The notes beneath the pieces are model-generated. The model ran no database searches, was not told where the DNA came from, and saw only the letters and a list, made by a program, of their open reading frames with translations. A program made the translations under genes and the position numbers. A DNA stretch of 64,000 nucleotides from Xiphydria camelus (taxonomy: Eukaryota > Arthropoda > Insecta > Hymenoptera > Xiphydriidae), in NCBI GenBank assembly GCA_963678675.1, contig OY783193.1, positions 6,021,501 to 6,085,500 of the forward strand, given 5' to 3'. Of the stretch, positions 1 to 27,088 are shown piece after piece (position 1 is the stretch's first letter; every line of letters starts with the position of its first letter).

Positions 1-8973
<8,973 letters not shown>

Positions 8974-9080
8974 GTCTTTACGCTGCACGACTCTTCACCT
9001 CCATCTCAGGCTCAAGAGGGAATTGCATATCCTTTCCTAAGGCCAGTAGTGTACCCATCATTGATGTACAATTATGACCT

Positions 9081-11093
9081 CTGAAACAAGGTGTAACGCA
9101 AAAAAGAACTATTGACACGGAGAAATAGTGACGAGTTTAGTTTAAATGTAATTTTTAAATAATATAACAGAGATGAAGCTCTCGAGAAATGTATTTTAAT
9201 TACTTAGTTTTTTCTCAAAGTGTTTCCTCTCGCGAAGTCCGTTTTGTATAAATTTAAAATATTGAAATTTATAAAAATCTATCCCTTAGTAGCCTCATTG
9301 TTACCAGAATTTATGATTTATAATACAAGTAAATAAATGAAGTTAAATGCAAATATTTACTTGATTGCTTTAGATATACAAGCAATGAAGCAACATAACA
9401 ATTATAAGTTTAAATCATGAAATGGCGAAAAACTTTTTACTTAGTAAGAGATATTTGACTTTGGTAAGACTAACAGTTGTACAAAATTAGTGTATCAATG
9501 ATTTTTGCGCTATTTCAAAGGAAATAAAAAAAATTCCCAAATAGCATATAAAAAAATATCATAATTAGTTTTGTAGATTCTATAAGCTTCTTCTAAAATC
9601 ATAATGATCTTCTATGATGACTATTTCATGCACTACATTAAATTCAATATCTCCACGACAAATTGAACATTACAAAGTTTGATGTCTTTCAAATCTAAGG
9701 CAGTGTACATTCTTTGTATTTGTAAAACAATGGTATTCAGATCAATTGGAATAGGTTAACATACAAATTTAGTTTTATTTGGATGTCTAATCTAAATGAA
9801 TTCCTATCATTTCAAGGTCATATCTTTCCTGATATAGTCTTACAATACACATATTACGTAAATGCTCTTAGTACATAGTTGAAAATATATGCTCAATAGA
9901 GATAGATAATATGTCAAGGAAAAACTCGCTTTATATTCATGTTCTGTAAAAAATTACTTATACATTGTACCTTGTGCTATTAACTCCCAATTATTAGACT
10001 AATGTCCTTCCAGACTGGCTTTATTATCAATCCAATAAATAACTTAGTTTTCATGATTCGTGAGATAATATACCATTGCATTTTTTATTCTACTTGGAAC
10101 TACAGGCAAGCTTTACTTTTACATGCCTCCCCATTATCTTAAAACATACTTTTTCTTAAATTGATACCAAAGAAAATTCTAAAACTCCATGCTTCATACA
10201 TAAGTTCTCCGCCATCCCTCATCTATTAAATCATCCCTTAGGTTTCTGATTATGAAAATTTCTCAACAACTACATCTCATGAAAATATTACAAATATTTA
10301 AAAAAAACATTCTTTTTGTAAATGCTACAATTACGCCCGTTTCGTTCAATACCTCAAAAATTACACTGCTATAATTAAAAGTAAGTATAATCTACAGAGA
10401 ATCAAGTCCAGCTGCTATTTCGTAGTTCATGATACACCCTAAAGGGGAAAAGCTATACGCTTATGGTTTAAACTTTCATAATCGCTATAACCTTTCCCCT
10501 TCGGAATGAATCCTTGCGATTGCATCTTCGTTGATGATCGAAATTCCTCCTAAGTACCTTAAGAATTACATCAATTAATTTCTACAGATACAAGTGTCAC
10601 TATCGTGCAGCCTTCATAATAATATAATAACACTACAAACTGCTACTTTTATTTATTCGTAGCTTAATTATCTGCAGATCCATCGAGCAATATGAATTCT
10701 AATTCTATGGAGAAATGTTTAATCCGTATATCTATGTACATTAAATAAAGATGTGAAACGCTCTAAAGTGGAAATTCATACACCCTCCAAGGATAAACTA
10801 ACGACTTTTCAATTTCGAAAAGATATAAAACAAAAAAAGGGAACGAACGTAGCACAACTTGCAGATTCGCGAAAAGAAGAAAGGAGTTAATATTCGAGAA
10901 CCAAAGCAGGACGGACAGATCGTAAGAGAAATTCAAGGATATCCAGGGAAAACACAAATCGAGCGCAGATACGGCAAAATTCGATATGCGATGGACGGTT
11001 TATGAAAATTTCGCGAAATGCGGAAGCCTGGGATCGCTTTAACTCGCTAACAAACCGAGAGGAATTCACGCGGAGCGCGGCGCACACACAAAC
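9081..11093 (-). other. Putative first intron of kis (no gene seen)
   Basis: The DNA upstream of the coding exon is AT-rich and has no convincing ORF on either strand. Its 3' boundary is a good acceptor (TTGTTTCAG) directly before 9080. Its 5' boundary is inferred from a CAG/GTTTGT donor at 11093-11094, where GC-rich, CpG-rich sequence begins. The 5' UTR exon itself cannot be proved without transcripts. Confidence 0.4.
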
Positions 11094-11725
11094 CTGACGT
11101 AACAGCGAATCCGCAAAATATACACGCTCAGATCCCGCGAAGAGAAGTCGCCGTTGCCGTCGTCGTCGGGTCAAACGACGCACGAAATCGTACACTTCGG
11201 AAACACCACGCACACAAGCGGGTTGAAGAAGGTGCAGGAAGGAAAGAGGGGGAGGGAGGGAAGAGAGGAAATTCTCACTTTTCAGCGTGACCGTCACTCA
11301 TTTTCCCGCATCGCTCGTTTCAGTTCTTCGGACCTGGACAACGATCCGCCCGGCACACGACGGCCGCCGCGTTTGAATTAGCCTGATCCACTTTGTAAAA
11401 AAAACACAGGGACGTCGGAGCGTACGCCATTATCGTGAGATTTCCGCTTGGCCATCCAAAGTGAGTTCGAAGCGACCTCCGCGACGCTCGATATCCCAGC
11501 ACACCGTGGCGTCACTCTTCACATTGCGCGATCCGACCGCGTACTCCACGGAAACACCGACCGACGTTCCCCCGAACGAGCCGCGGCGACGCGACGACAG
11601 TTTTTCGGCAAACAGCCCTCGGTGGCGCGCGTTCACGCGATTTTCCCTGGCGGCGGCTGTGGCAACGGCGGCGGCACGGACCGTCGAGGTGCAAGCGTGT
11701 CCATAGGCCCGAATCATTCTATACA

Positions 11726-11762
<37 letters not shown>
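11726..11762. repeat. (TC)n microsatellite
   Basis: A CT/TC dinucleotide run with one internal TTT interruption, in the CpG-rich candidate promoter of kis. Such GA/CT tracts are common in insect promoters and can bind GAGA-type factors; that role is inference. Confidence 0.9.
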
Positions 11763-12137
11763 GTCCCGCCCCTCCCAATCGAACTGTCTTTCTCTCTCGC
11801 GCCGCTTGTCTCTCTTTCGCTTTATTCCGACTCTATCCCTCTTTCTCCCAGACCTCACTCTCCTTTACCACCAGGGACCGAGCGCCACACACTGTATAAT
11901 ACAAACGCAGTCGCGTGTACACAACGTACGTACGTACGCACGCGTGCACGTACTCACGAACACACGCACGCATACAGAGCCAGGACCGCATTCCCGAAAG
12001 GCGCAAGTACAGCCGTCGTTCGGAAAGCGGAGAAACTGGATGAATATCGGCGACGGGGGAGGAGTATTTGTATCAATCAATGAGGGCGACTGTAGGAATG
12101 ACACGACGAACGGAGCGCGTTTTTGTGGCGCGTGGTC

Positions 12138-12138
<1 letters not shown>

Positions 12139-12182
<44 letters not shown>
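12139..12182. repeat. (GT)n microsatellite
   Basis: About 22 uninterrupted GT units. The ORFs crossing it are artefacts of the repeat. Confidence 0.95.
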
Positions 12183-12185
<3 letters not shown>

Positions 12186-12455
12186 ATGCATATCCGTGTT
12201 ACGACAAAAGGCGAAGTTTCTAGAATGCATCCCGCGGATTATTCTGGATTGAAATGCAGCCGTGATAAGGTGTACGAGGTATCCGTAAATTATTCGCTCG
12301 ATTCATAGACGTTTCGTACATCTTCCATTAGCAACTTTCGCAGTGATTCGTTCAAAACGAGTTAGTTTGATCTTTCACACTGATTAAATGGTATTACGAA
12401 GAGGCTGTCGAAATTAAAAGATTTGCGTGACTTCCGAAATCACGAGTTTTCCTGC

Positions 12456-12662
12456 ACGGAAAAAAATTTGTGGTAAATTTCGGGACAAGACCAATCTCTC
12501 GTCATGATAACTACAATTTTAATAAAAATTGTAGTGAAACTTGTAGAAGTTGCAAGCATTTGCTATAATTCTTACTAAAATTGTAATTATCGTAGCAATA
12601 AATTGACATTGTCTCGCATTTTACCACAAACTTTGTAAATCTTACAATTTATTTTTTTCCGT
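12456..12662. mobile_element. MITE-like element with ACGGAAAAAAAT termini
   Basis: The left end reads ACGGAAAAAAAT and the right end is its reverse complement (ATTTTTTTCCGT). Inner segments around TTTGTGGTAAA and TTTACCACAAA also pair. The element is about 207 bp, AT-rich and has no coding capacity, as expected of a non-autonomous DNA transposon. I cannot see a clear target-site duplication, so the family is unassigned. Confidence 0.6.
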
Positions 12663-13095
12663 ATGTATAACGAGCCGTGCAGACAATGCAAGGCTGTAAA
12701 GAATTACGCGTACATCGTCCAGAGTGTTTGCCAAAGATTCGATAAAATTGACTGGAAGTCTCTCGAAAGTGCACCGTATTTGATCATTGACCACTCCAGA
12801 AATCCGCGAGTTTTCTCGCTATCGTGATACTTGGAAATTTCAAACGCGTATTTTCCTTTTCCTCAAATATCTCAAAAGTACGCTTAATTTTTACGGGTGC
12901 GTTATTCATAGTCAACCGGTTCAATTTCATTATTTATTTATTAAAATTCAATGATTGCGGGCAAGATGGTAATCGAATAAAAGCGAGGGATTTTTACATA
13001 AAAACACATTGCTCTGAGATTATAATCCGGTCGTATTACATAAAATCGACGCACTCATTCAAACTTTCCACTAGGCAAGCCTTTTAGTCATCTGT

Positions 13096-13205
13096 AGGCA
13101 GTCTAATGTATCACTTTTTAATAATTTTGATTCCGAGATATCCAACAGTCATCTTTTGAATATCATGAAATCAAAGTTACCAAAAAGTGAAACATTATAC
13201 TGCCT
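13096..13205. mobile_element. 110-bp inverted-repeat element
   Basis: Imperfect terminal inverted repeats of about 36 bp begin AGGCAGT at the left and end ACTGCCT at the right; both arms contain TCACTTTTT or its complement. The spacer is about 35 bp. It lies 50 bp from the larger element at 13259-13756. It looks like a MITE remnant of unknown family. Confidence 0.5.
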
Positions 13206-13258
13206 GCGGTGGCCTTCAAGATGATTTTTTGGATTGTGTTCTCTGGGATGACATTTAA

Positions 13259-13756
13259 GGGTGTCTAGCAGAGAGAGAGAGAATCAGGATTTAAAACTCC
13301 CTGACCTTCAGGATTTTAAGACTCAATATGTGTTTTTCCCTGACTAGTTTAAAGTTATTCTTTTATATTACTAAAGCACTCATTTTGAGTTCGGATTCTA
13401 AACTCAATGATTGAAAGAACGTGTGTTGTACTTTCAACGTCTCGACCGATAAATCGATGAGATATGTATACTGTGCGTCCTGGGTAGAAGTGAGTTGATA
13501 TTGAAGCAATTTTACATATAGCTGACCAGGGCCCAGTAAGAATGTACACTTTCCGAACGATCGAAACTATAGTAATGTACCTAGCAACGCGATACAGCAA
13601 ACTTGCAATTTTCAACAACCTTATTTCCGTAAAAGCCATTCTAAAGACTTCAGGGGAAAAACCAGAAAAATTTCAGGATTCCCTGATTTTTTTCAGAAAT
13701 ATAAAATTACCTGACAATTCCACGTTTTCCAGATTTCCCTGACCGCTAAACGCCCT
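13259..13756 (-). mobile_element. About 0.5-kb TIR element, copy A (inverted relative to copy B)
   Basis: This segment aligns end to end with the reverse complement of 54904-55432. Shared blocks include CTCAATATGTGT, CCCTGACTAG, TTAAAGTTAT, CTCAATGATTG and GAACGATCGAAA. One terminus is GGGTGTCTA; the other is mutated (CGCCCT instead of CACCCTG). No protein is encoded. Together the copies define a dispersed non-autonomous DNA element. Confidence 0.75.
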
Positions 13757-19651
<5,895 letters not shown>

Positions 19652-22414
19652 ACCGCCGATTTCTGTATATAAGTCTACTAATTCATTAACTTTAATTATC
19701 AGATATATTGTTTACCGTTAAACCGTTATCCCATCCTAATCCTAATCCTCACGCCTATCCTTCGATAAGAGACGTTTGTATCTACTGATACAATGAAACG
19801 TGTTCAGGATGTTTTTTCTATCAGTTCTGTTTCGCGAGAAAACAGATTCAAGGTACACACCAATGCATGTATGGTTTTCTCGTCGTAATTAGAGAACTGA
19901 CGCATAGCTTTAATTTCCTGAGTGTACTCCCTTTTTTTTTTATTAATTCATTGCGATATTGGGAGACGAGAAAATTCTATCCCTCTCCTTTCTTACAACG
20001 TGCCTTTTAAATCCCACCTGTTGGTGCTCGAACTCGGCGATTGGTGCCATTCCGAAAAATTGCGATAATCAGAAATTACATAAGTCATGGATATTATCGA
20101 TGCGTGCGAAAGGAACTCTTTTTACGCATACAAACTGATAAGAAAAACAATCCGGGTGCAAAGTCACACGTGTAGATAAAATGAATGCATAAATTTGTAA
20201 CTCCCTACAAATTTCAGTTGATCTTTAACGAGGAAATGCGAGATCCTCCTTTTCATTCCTTTACTTTGCCGTCCTAAGAGTTAATAGCCACAGCCGCCGA
20301 ACTTTTTACGTTTCCAGATGCGGCGGTTCCGCATCTCGTGCGTCCATTTTCTTTCGAGATTTGATATCGACAGTGAAATTACTGTATGGCATAAAATAAT
20401 GCGAATTACCTAAATTAACGTGGAACGCGTTCCCGTCGCGAAAAAAAGAATCTGATTGTGAAATAATCAAATGCGTGTAATTAGACGGAAATAAAGATGA
20501 AAAAAAACTACGCTTCGCGAAGATGTTACATACGCGCTTTATAGGAAACATCAACGACGACAATGTACTATTCCTTTGAAGCATCTGCACACGATTTAAG
20601 AAATGTTGATAATAAAAGCAAGAAGTTTTAAGGTGGTAAATAAGTATTACGATACGTTGCCACTTCCTTTTGAAACTCGTAATGTTCCAAAAACTGCAAT
20701 ACTATAACGGATGGTAGATAATCAGAACCAATGAACGCGAGAGTAAAATTGAATTAAATGGTGAGACGGCATACTTTTTTCTCGTAAAATAATACGCGTA
20801 AAAACAGTCGTTCCATTCACAATTAATGTACGGTGTAACATTCACCAATATGTTTGTATATGTAAAAATATATGCTTTGCTCTGTGGCGTCGAACTGTAA
20901 ACTGATCAAGATTGGGCCTAAGTAGCATATACACTTTCGCTTCAAAGAATTGCGTTGATATTTTTTATTCTGTATCGCGGCAAATGGAAGATATATCTGA
21001 AAACAGAGCGTCTTTTCGAAGAGTAAAGAATTATTTAACGTCTCGCTAACGAGAGCTGCTATTCGTACTAAGACAGAGATGTTTGCAGGACTCAAACTCT
21101 ATCAACAATAGTCTTAAACGCTAGCGAATTAAATTGTACTTTACGCAGTCATGGCATATCAAATACCATGGTGCACGGACGGTTTCTTTTATATAATGTA
21201 TATTGTTCAGCATTTTTTTGTATAAATCGTAATAACCGAAGCTCAATACGCGAGTAAGGTTTCTTTGCTTTAACGATATGTCCGATGATTGCGATCGTCT
21301 TGTACCACTGGTGTACTGTATAGTCGAAGATAAATGCTCTAAATAGAGAGTATTCTAAATAGCTGTATTAACTTAGCATGCACATACCTGTCGTAGTAGT
21401 AGAATGCGCATTAATATGTTTTATTCCCGAAATATTTAGACTGCTTTTGAACGCGAGCCGCAAAACGCGTAATTTCTTTTGTCATATTTGCAATTATGCA
21501 CGACCGCAGGATAATTGGACACCAATGATTGATAGTTTTGGATTTACGCGTAATCACCTTGGTTTTCCGAAATCTAATGAGAAGTAGAGTTATTGAAAAT
21601 AGTTCGGCTTGTCGTTCACCTTTTAAATCGTAGTTTGGAATGTGTAAAACGTAGTGTATGTATATGGGATCACGCGAATGTATGACGTTTATGCGGGGAT
21701 TCGAAAGATTTTATACTCACCGTTATTAGACAAATTATTCGCTATTTGGAACATTAATCTTCTATGGTATTGAAAGTGTTCCACTTGTCATTCAAATACT
21801 ATCTGTAACAATGATATATTGTATAATCTATATGGAAACTCGATGTGTTAATGTGACGGGCAGCACGATTCGAAAGATAAAGGGAAACAATATCAATTAT
21901 ATTTATTACAACAATGATTATATTGATAAGTATCATTATCACGAGAGTAAAATATGTAAATAAAAGTTTGCTGCTTTGGCAGAAAAGATTGTTGTCTTTT
22001 TTTACAGAGTAATTGTGCCATTATTTTATAGAATGTATAACGTAAGACATCATTAGTATCATTGTACGACATACTGGGTCATAATGACTAAATGATACAT
22101 GCAGTGTGAGCTGTCCATCTACGGCAGCATATCGCGTCTTATGTATGATTTCTTCATTATGACGCTGTATAAGAAATGTGTTCTGTACTTTGCCACAAGA
22201 GGACATTCTTTGAACTCGAAACCACATGGACCTGGTGAGCAAAAAGTGCCAAACTGGGTAACCGGTATAACCTATTTGGTGTTTACGTAGCTGTCAGTAT
22301 GTACGTAGAGTTCAGTGAGCGTGGTCAAAGATACCCAAGGGGAACAAGTAATTTTAAGTAATATACCTATAATAATCTAGGAAGGGAAATACGTGTAAGT
22401 TGAAGGGGCTGGAT
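19652..22414 (+). other. Rab14 3' UTR and Rab14-Rpp30 intergenic region
   Basis: No coding exon is visible. An AATAAA at 21959-21964 is a plausible distal polyadenylation signal, which would give Rab14 a 3' UTR of about 2.3 kb. The remaining ~430 bp before the Rpp30 start would then hold the Rpp30 promoter. Short ORFs here look random. Confidence 0.4.
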
Positions 22415-25350
22415 ATGACAGACAACATTGAAAGGCGTTATGGATTCTGCGATCTTTGCGTCAATTACAACGAAACTAAAGACCAAACGCTTCGCCATAC
22501 ATTACAGAAAATATACGCGTGTACGTACGATGTTTGCTGTAGCAATGTAGATTTACGATTATTCAATAAGGTACATTTAAAGATTAAAAGACCACGTGAC
22601 AGTGCAATGACATTACTAGAAAGACAATTAGAAGAGAAATCTTGATAGGTGTTAAAAATTTAATTCTCTATATCTGTACCCCAGGATAAAAGTGTATTAA
22701 GTCCAATTTGTAATAATTGGACTTAATACACTTTTATCCTGGGGTACAGATATGAATGTTGGACGATTTGAATGAGACTGACACAATAAAAGAGTATTTG
22801 ATTCTAGTGGGTTATAACACAGTTGCGATAAATCAAATTATCGATGAAAAGGTCTTTGAAACGGATAAGAAGAAAAAAAGAGTTTCCCAAGGGGAGTTCA
22901 CAAACTACATCCCGCACGATCCTCCGTACAATGATCTTGCAGAAGAGTTTAAAGGAAAACTTAACATTTTAAAAAGAGTAACATTCGTTTTTTCTGACTC
23001 TGCAAAGACGCATACGCTGGTATAATTTCATCATTTTGTCATAAATGATTTATATTAACAAACCAATATGAATCCCGTTTTTTCATAATTGTACAACATT
23101 TTCAGGCTCAATCTTTAATTTTGAAGAAATACGATTTGTACGCTGTGTTACCACGATCGCAATCTGCGTTTCAAGTAAGTTAACCTTGAGCCTAATAAGC
23201 CTTTTCTAAACTTTCAGATTTAGTATTCCGTTTTTCACACCTATTTAAGAATGACAAATCATTGTTTAAGTTCAAGGATTCAACTCTCCACATAGAGATA
23301 AGAATGACAACTTTTTATATAATTCTACATTTTAAAATCATTGCCATTTTTTTTAATTTTACCAATAGAAAGAGAAATCGATCAAAGTCCTGGTTCTCCA
23401 GGATCAGTGGTCATCTCACATTTACAGCATTTGGCATTTGAAACGTTTAAAATTTATTGTACAGTTTTGAATGTAGGTATCCAAGTTATTTAATTGCTAC
23501 TAGTAGTACTGCACTAGGTGTAGCTCAGTTTCTATTAATCTCTCCTTCCCTGATTACTTGATAAAAATAATGGGAGCCCACTATCACATCTGAAAATGCA
23601 ATTAATTCGCCGCACATCTTTGAACGTACTACATTACTTTGCTGCGTGGAATTGTTGCAGTTCGCTTGTTCGCAACTGAACGCAGATGTGATCATTTTGA
23701 ATTCATCGTGTTCCGGTTTGAGGCTCAATAGAAAATTGTATTCTCAAGCGGTGGAAAGGGGAGTGCACTTTGAAATACAGTATTCCGACCTTGTAAATAC
23801 TGCCACGAGAATAGCCGCGTTTCAATATGCGCATTCGTTTTACACTTTTGGAAAGAGTAAGGTAAATGAAGCGATACGTGAAACGGGAGTTTTATGAGTG
23901 AATTGGATGATACTAGCTGTATTCCGAATTTTCAGAACGTCGTCATATCCAGCGGAGCTACTAACGCAGTGCAAATTAGAAGCCCTTACGACATAATCAA
24001 CTTGTATCCTTCTTGATATTGTGTAGAAAGACGAGAGATTTTATAATGAATCTTTCAGTTCAACTTCCTCTCCCTCCCCCATTCAACCCCATCTATTCAA
24101 TAATTTCACTACTGTCTGAGCCGTGATTTTATGGGAGATTAGTCTATACGTATCACATCAAATTGTTATCTTGAATTATTACACGGATAGAATCATAAAT
24201 ATTCTTAAACTCCTTAACAATTTAAATAAAGGGGAGCGCTGTTAGGGTTGAACGAAACGAAAGCACGAGCCTCTATTCACTGGCAATGTAAACACTTGAT
24301 ACTTAAAGCAGGTAGGTAAACTTACAGCATCAGCTTTACAAGCGATTCTCGCGAGGATAGTGTTTGTAAGAATATAAAACAATAGACTCTAGACTGTGAA
24401 CTCCATTCTCATAAGCACAGTATAGAGACAAACTAAAATTATATCTAGCTTAACTCCGCTTATTAATGAAACAAAGCTTGGAATAATTTTGGCTAACCTC
24501 TATATAATTGGCTTACAAGATTTGGACGATAAATTTAATATGAAAACAATCAATCCTTATTCAGATGATATTTAGATTGGAAATAGGTATGAAGGCACGT
24601 GGACATTAATAAGTAAACGCGTACGGCTAATCTGGACCAAATACGCGTTATATGATTTCGCCAGCACGTATTTCGTAAGACATCTCATTGCGCATAGCTT
24701 CGTAATGTTTCTTAATGAGAGTTCAAAGTAATCTTAATTATCATTCATTTTTATTGACGCAGAAGTGATTGCATTGCGCGGCGAAGATTCCAAGCGACTC
24801 CTAATATACATTTATTGTACTATTTAGATTATTTAGATTATGTACATTCTGACAATGCTTAATGGTATACAATTTAGACTTCGTCCATAAATTGCGTGGC
24901 GCTTTTTTTATTGCACTTTCCACCCTCTCCATAAATATTAAGTCATGTTTAGCATGACCATCCTTTTTTCGTTTTTACAAGAATCGTGCGCTTTTGAGTT
25001 TTTCGCATATGAGAGAGCTTCACGTCAAAGAGATAATAAATACCTGCATCTCTCCCTTGTTACACAACGCATTGAACTCTTCTCCTCTTGACCTCAGTCA
25101 CGTAGTTTATAGACGAAGCCTTACAGCTCCGAACACTTAGCGTGGATCATTAAACCTTGTTGGAATATATGTTTATTTCAAAATAATGATAGCAATGTAG
25201 ATGATATCAACTAATACGCGTTTGAAAAATCATTTTGATTTGTTCTTAGAGGGAAGGCGTTACGATAAGGCAGTCTTCACCATTAAATTCGTACCAAAGA
25301 ATTTATCCGAAGAGGAAGAGCACACTCGCGCAAAGAAAATCAAGTTGTAA
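22415..25350 (+). CDS. Rpp30: Ribonuclease P/MRP protein subunit p30
   Basis: Nuclear protein subunit shared by RNase P (tRNA 5' maturation) and RNase MRP (rRNA processing). Seven exons (22415-22520, 22808-23019, 23106-23174, 23661-23861, 23936-24003, 24232-24311, 25250-25350) give 278 residues, near the human 268. The first splice joins ...LQKIYA to LGYNTVAINQ, restoring the family's LGY.VAIN block; without it each side looks truncated. Further family matches are GFCDLCV near the N-terminus, KYDLYAVLPRSQSAFQ, VHFEIQYSD, NVVISSGA followed by IRSPYDIINLG, and the C-terminal GRRYDKAVF. All introns are GT-AG. Intron 1 carries a perfect 39-bp hairpin. AATAAA lies about 22 bp after the stop. The first in-frame ATG of exon 1 was taken as the start. 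Confidence 0.92.
22670..22753. mobile_element. Perfect 39-bp inverted repeat with 6-nt loop in Rpp30 intron 1
   Basis: Arms at 22670-22708 and 22715-22753 are exact reverse complements, separated by TGTAAT. If the flanking TA dinucleotides (22671-22672 and 22751-22752) are read as a target-site duplication, the core is 78 bp with ends TCTGTACCCC and GGGGTACAGA, as in a minimal TA-inserting MITE. It lies wholly inside the 287-bp first intron. No mismatches suggest a young insertion or maintenance by selection or gene conversion. Confidence 0.8.
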
Positions 25351-25371
25351 GTTACACATCTGTAAATAGCA

Positions 25372-25377
25372 AATAAA
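25372..25377 (+). promoter_or_regulatory. Polyadenylation signal of Rpp30
   Basis: AATAAA about 22 bp after the Rpp30 stop codon, implying a very short 3' UTR. Confidence 0.6.
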
Positions 25378-26925
25378 TATTATTTCTTTTCACAAACACT
25401 GTTATTTCGCTCTTTATACGTAGGTGATAACAGAATTTACTGTTATTATAGAAAAAATGCAGTCGACTTTAAACAAATTTAGAACTTTATGAAAAAAGAA
25501 ATGTAACAAAATTTAATTAACGTTTTCTGAAAAGCTGCGAGTTTCTACCGTCAGAAGCAGACTAATTTTCGCAATTCGCAAGTCTTCCATCCGAATAATC
25601 ACGAAAGAAATGGGATATTTAAAACCGATTAACTGGATTTTCTATAGTGGACAATGTGTCGAATTAGAAACTCGAACTAGAAAGAAATTATACGATTGCT
25701 CACTACTGTTTCGTCGAAGATATTAAATCTTATAATAGGGTGCAGACAGGGGTTTAACAGCAGTTTAATTATTGTCTTGCCCATAAGAACTTGAGTTTCC
25801 ATTATGTTTATTGCGAATCATCTAATTTACACTTCCTGTTGAAACTCAAAATCATACAAAGTATCGAGGAGATTCGTTCTTCTTTATCTAGTCCTATTCA
25901 TATTGCGTTCTAAAGATTATGATTTGTGAAGTCATTTACGGCACCAATGTTATAAACAGCCGCAGTAAAATATGCCTTTTTCGACGTTACGCTATTTCCT
26001 TCAGTACTCTCTGTATTCCATCATTAGTCGCCACATTTCTAAAAACCGATACCAAAGAAACAATCGTATGGACCTATTTCATTCGAACGTATCGATATTT
26101 CCTTGAGTTTTCCAATAACTCCTCGCTACTATTGATTATGAAACAGTGCGTTGATAAAGGAAAATGACGTTCCTCGACACCATTTCAACGATATCGAATA
26201 TGCTCTGGGATTTGAGAGCGACAGATACAAGTCTTTCCATCGATTTCGTTCCGCGGAAAGAAATTCGATTGCTAACGTCACGTCTGCCGATTTAGAAGCC
26301 AAGTATGTCACGATGACGTACGAGTACTATACGAGCTCGGCTTACGTTATACCGCGATTTAAGATAAAACAACAATCAAATTTAACGTGAACCCAATATT
26401 AAGGCAGAAAGAGGATTTCCTATTGCAACCTCTAACGTTGTCCTTACAATTCGAATCTTCGTCATAATTACTGATGTTTAAATACGGTCAATTACACTTT
26501 CATCGCCTACAATTATTTTATACAGTTACCTAATATCTTATTATCGCTAGGCAGGAAAGGAAAGAATAATTTACAGTTACTATTTTACATGCATAATCCT
26601 CCCAGGCGCCGTGTACACGGTACCGGCTCTACATTCGAAATAAATCTACAGCCGTAGCCTTTTCTTCTTCGTCCGTCCGTTTTGTCACGGTGTCTTACTA
26701 CCTCTATTTGTTTGTTTACTTAATGGGAAGGGGTATTTTTGTACTTAATCTATATATATTGAATGGGCGAATAAAACTATTTGATAACGGGTAAATATAT
26801 CTCCACAGAGAACACAGATCCGACGCGCACTGTTGACGTATATATAAAAGTAGTGGCGCTATGACACGTGCTCCTTTTTTCTCTTCCCCTTGGAAGAAGC
26901 AGTTTAAATATTGAGGATATAGGTA

Positions 26926-27088
26926 TTGGGTTGATGAGAAAGTTCGTTCTGTTCGGCCAGAGCTCGTTTTTTCTCCGATAACTTCTCACAAAATATCGAG
27001 CTGCTGTAGAATTCCATTCTATCAAAATTTCCCGGTTTTCTGGGCGAGGATTATTCAGAAAACCGAACGAACTTTCTCGTCAATCCAG
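26926..27088. mobile_element. Mariner-like MITE with TA target site
   Basis: Left terminus TTGGGTTGATGAGAAAGTTC and right terminus GAACTTTCTCGTCAATCCAG are near-perfect inverted repeats, flanked by TA on both sides (26924-26925 and 27089-27090). The GAGAAAGTTCGTTC core resembles mariner termini that carry AAAGTTCGTTC. At 163 bp it has no transposase and must be non-autonomous. The family assignment is from memory of mariner ends. Confidence 0.75.

Larger units (their letters stand above)
11094..12200. promoter_or_regulatory. CpG-rich candidate promoter and 5' UTR region of kis
   Basis: GC content and CpG frequency rise sharply here against an AT-rich background. The segment holds a (TC)n tract at about 11726-11762 and a (GT)n tract at about 12139-12182. 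Open frames on both strands are biased, repeat-derived translations and do not resemble proteins I know. Its position upstream of the large minus-strand gene suggests the kis promoter and first untranslated exon. Confidence 0.4.

Noticed and set aside
12139..12182. Regular repeat that might suggest a CRISPR-like array
   Set aside because: It is a plain GT dinucleotide microsatellite without spacers, in a eukaryotic genome.
11448..12252. ORFs of 120-210 codons on both strands in the CpG-rich block
   Set aside because: They cross CT and GT microsatellites, have biased composition and resemble no protein I know; better explained as promoter DNA.
22415..22645. Separate small gene or decayed duplicate next to Rpp30
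   Set aside because: At first it looked like a broken second copy of the Rpp30 N-terminus. Splicing at 22520/22808 explains both pieces as one intact gene.
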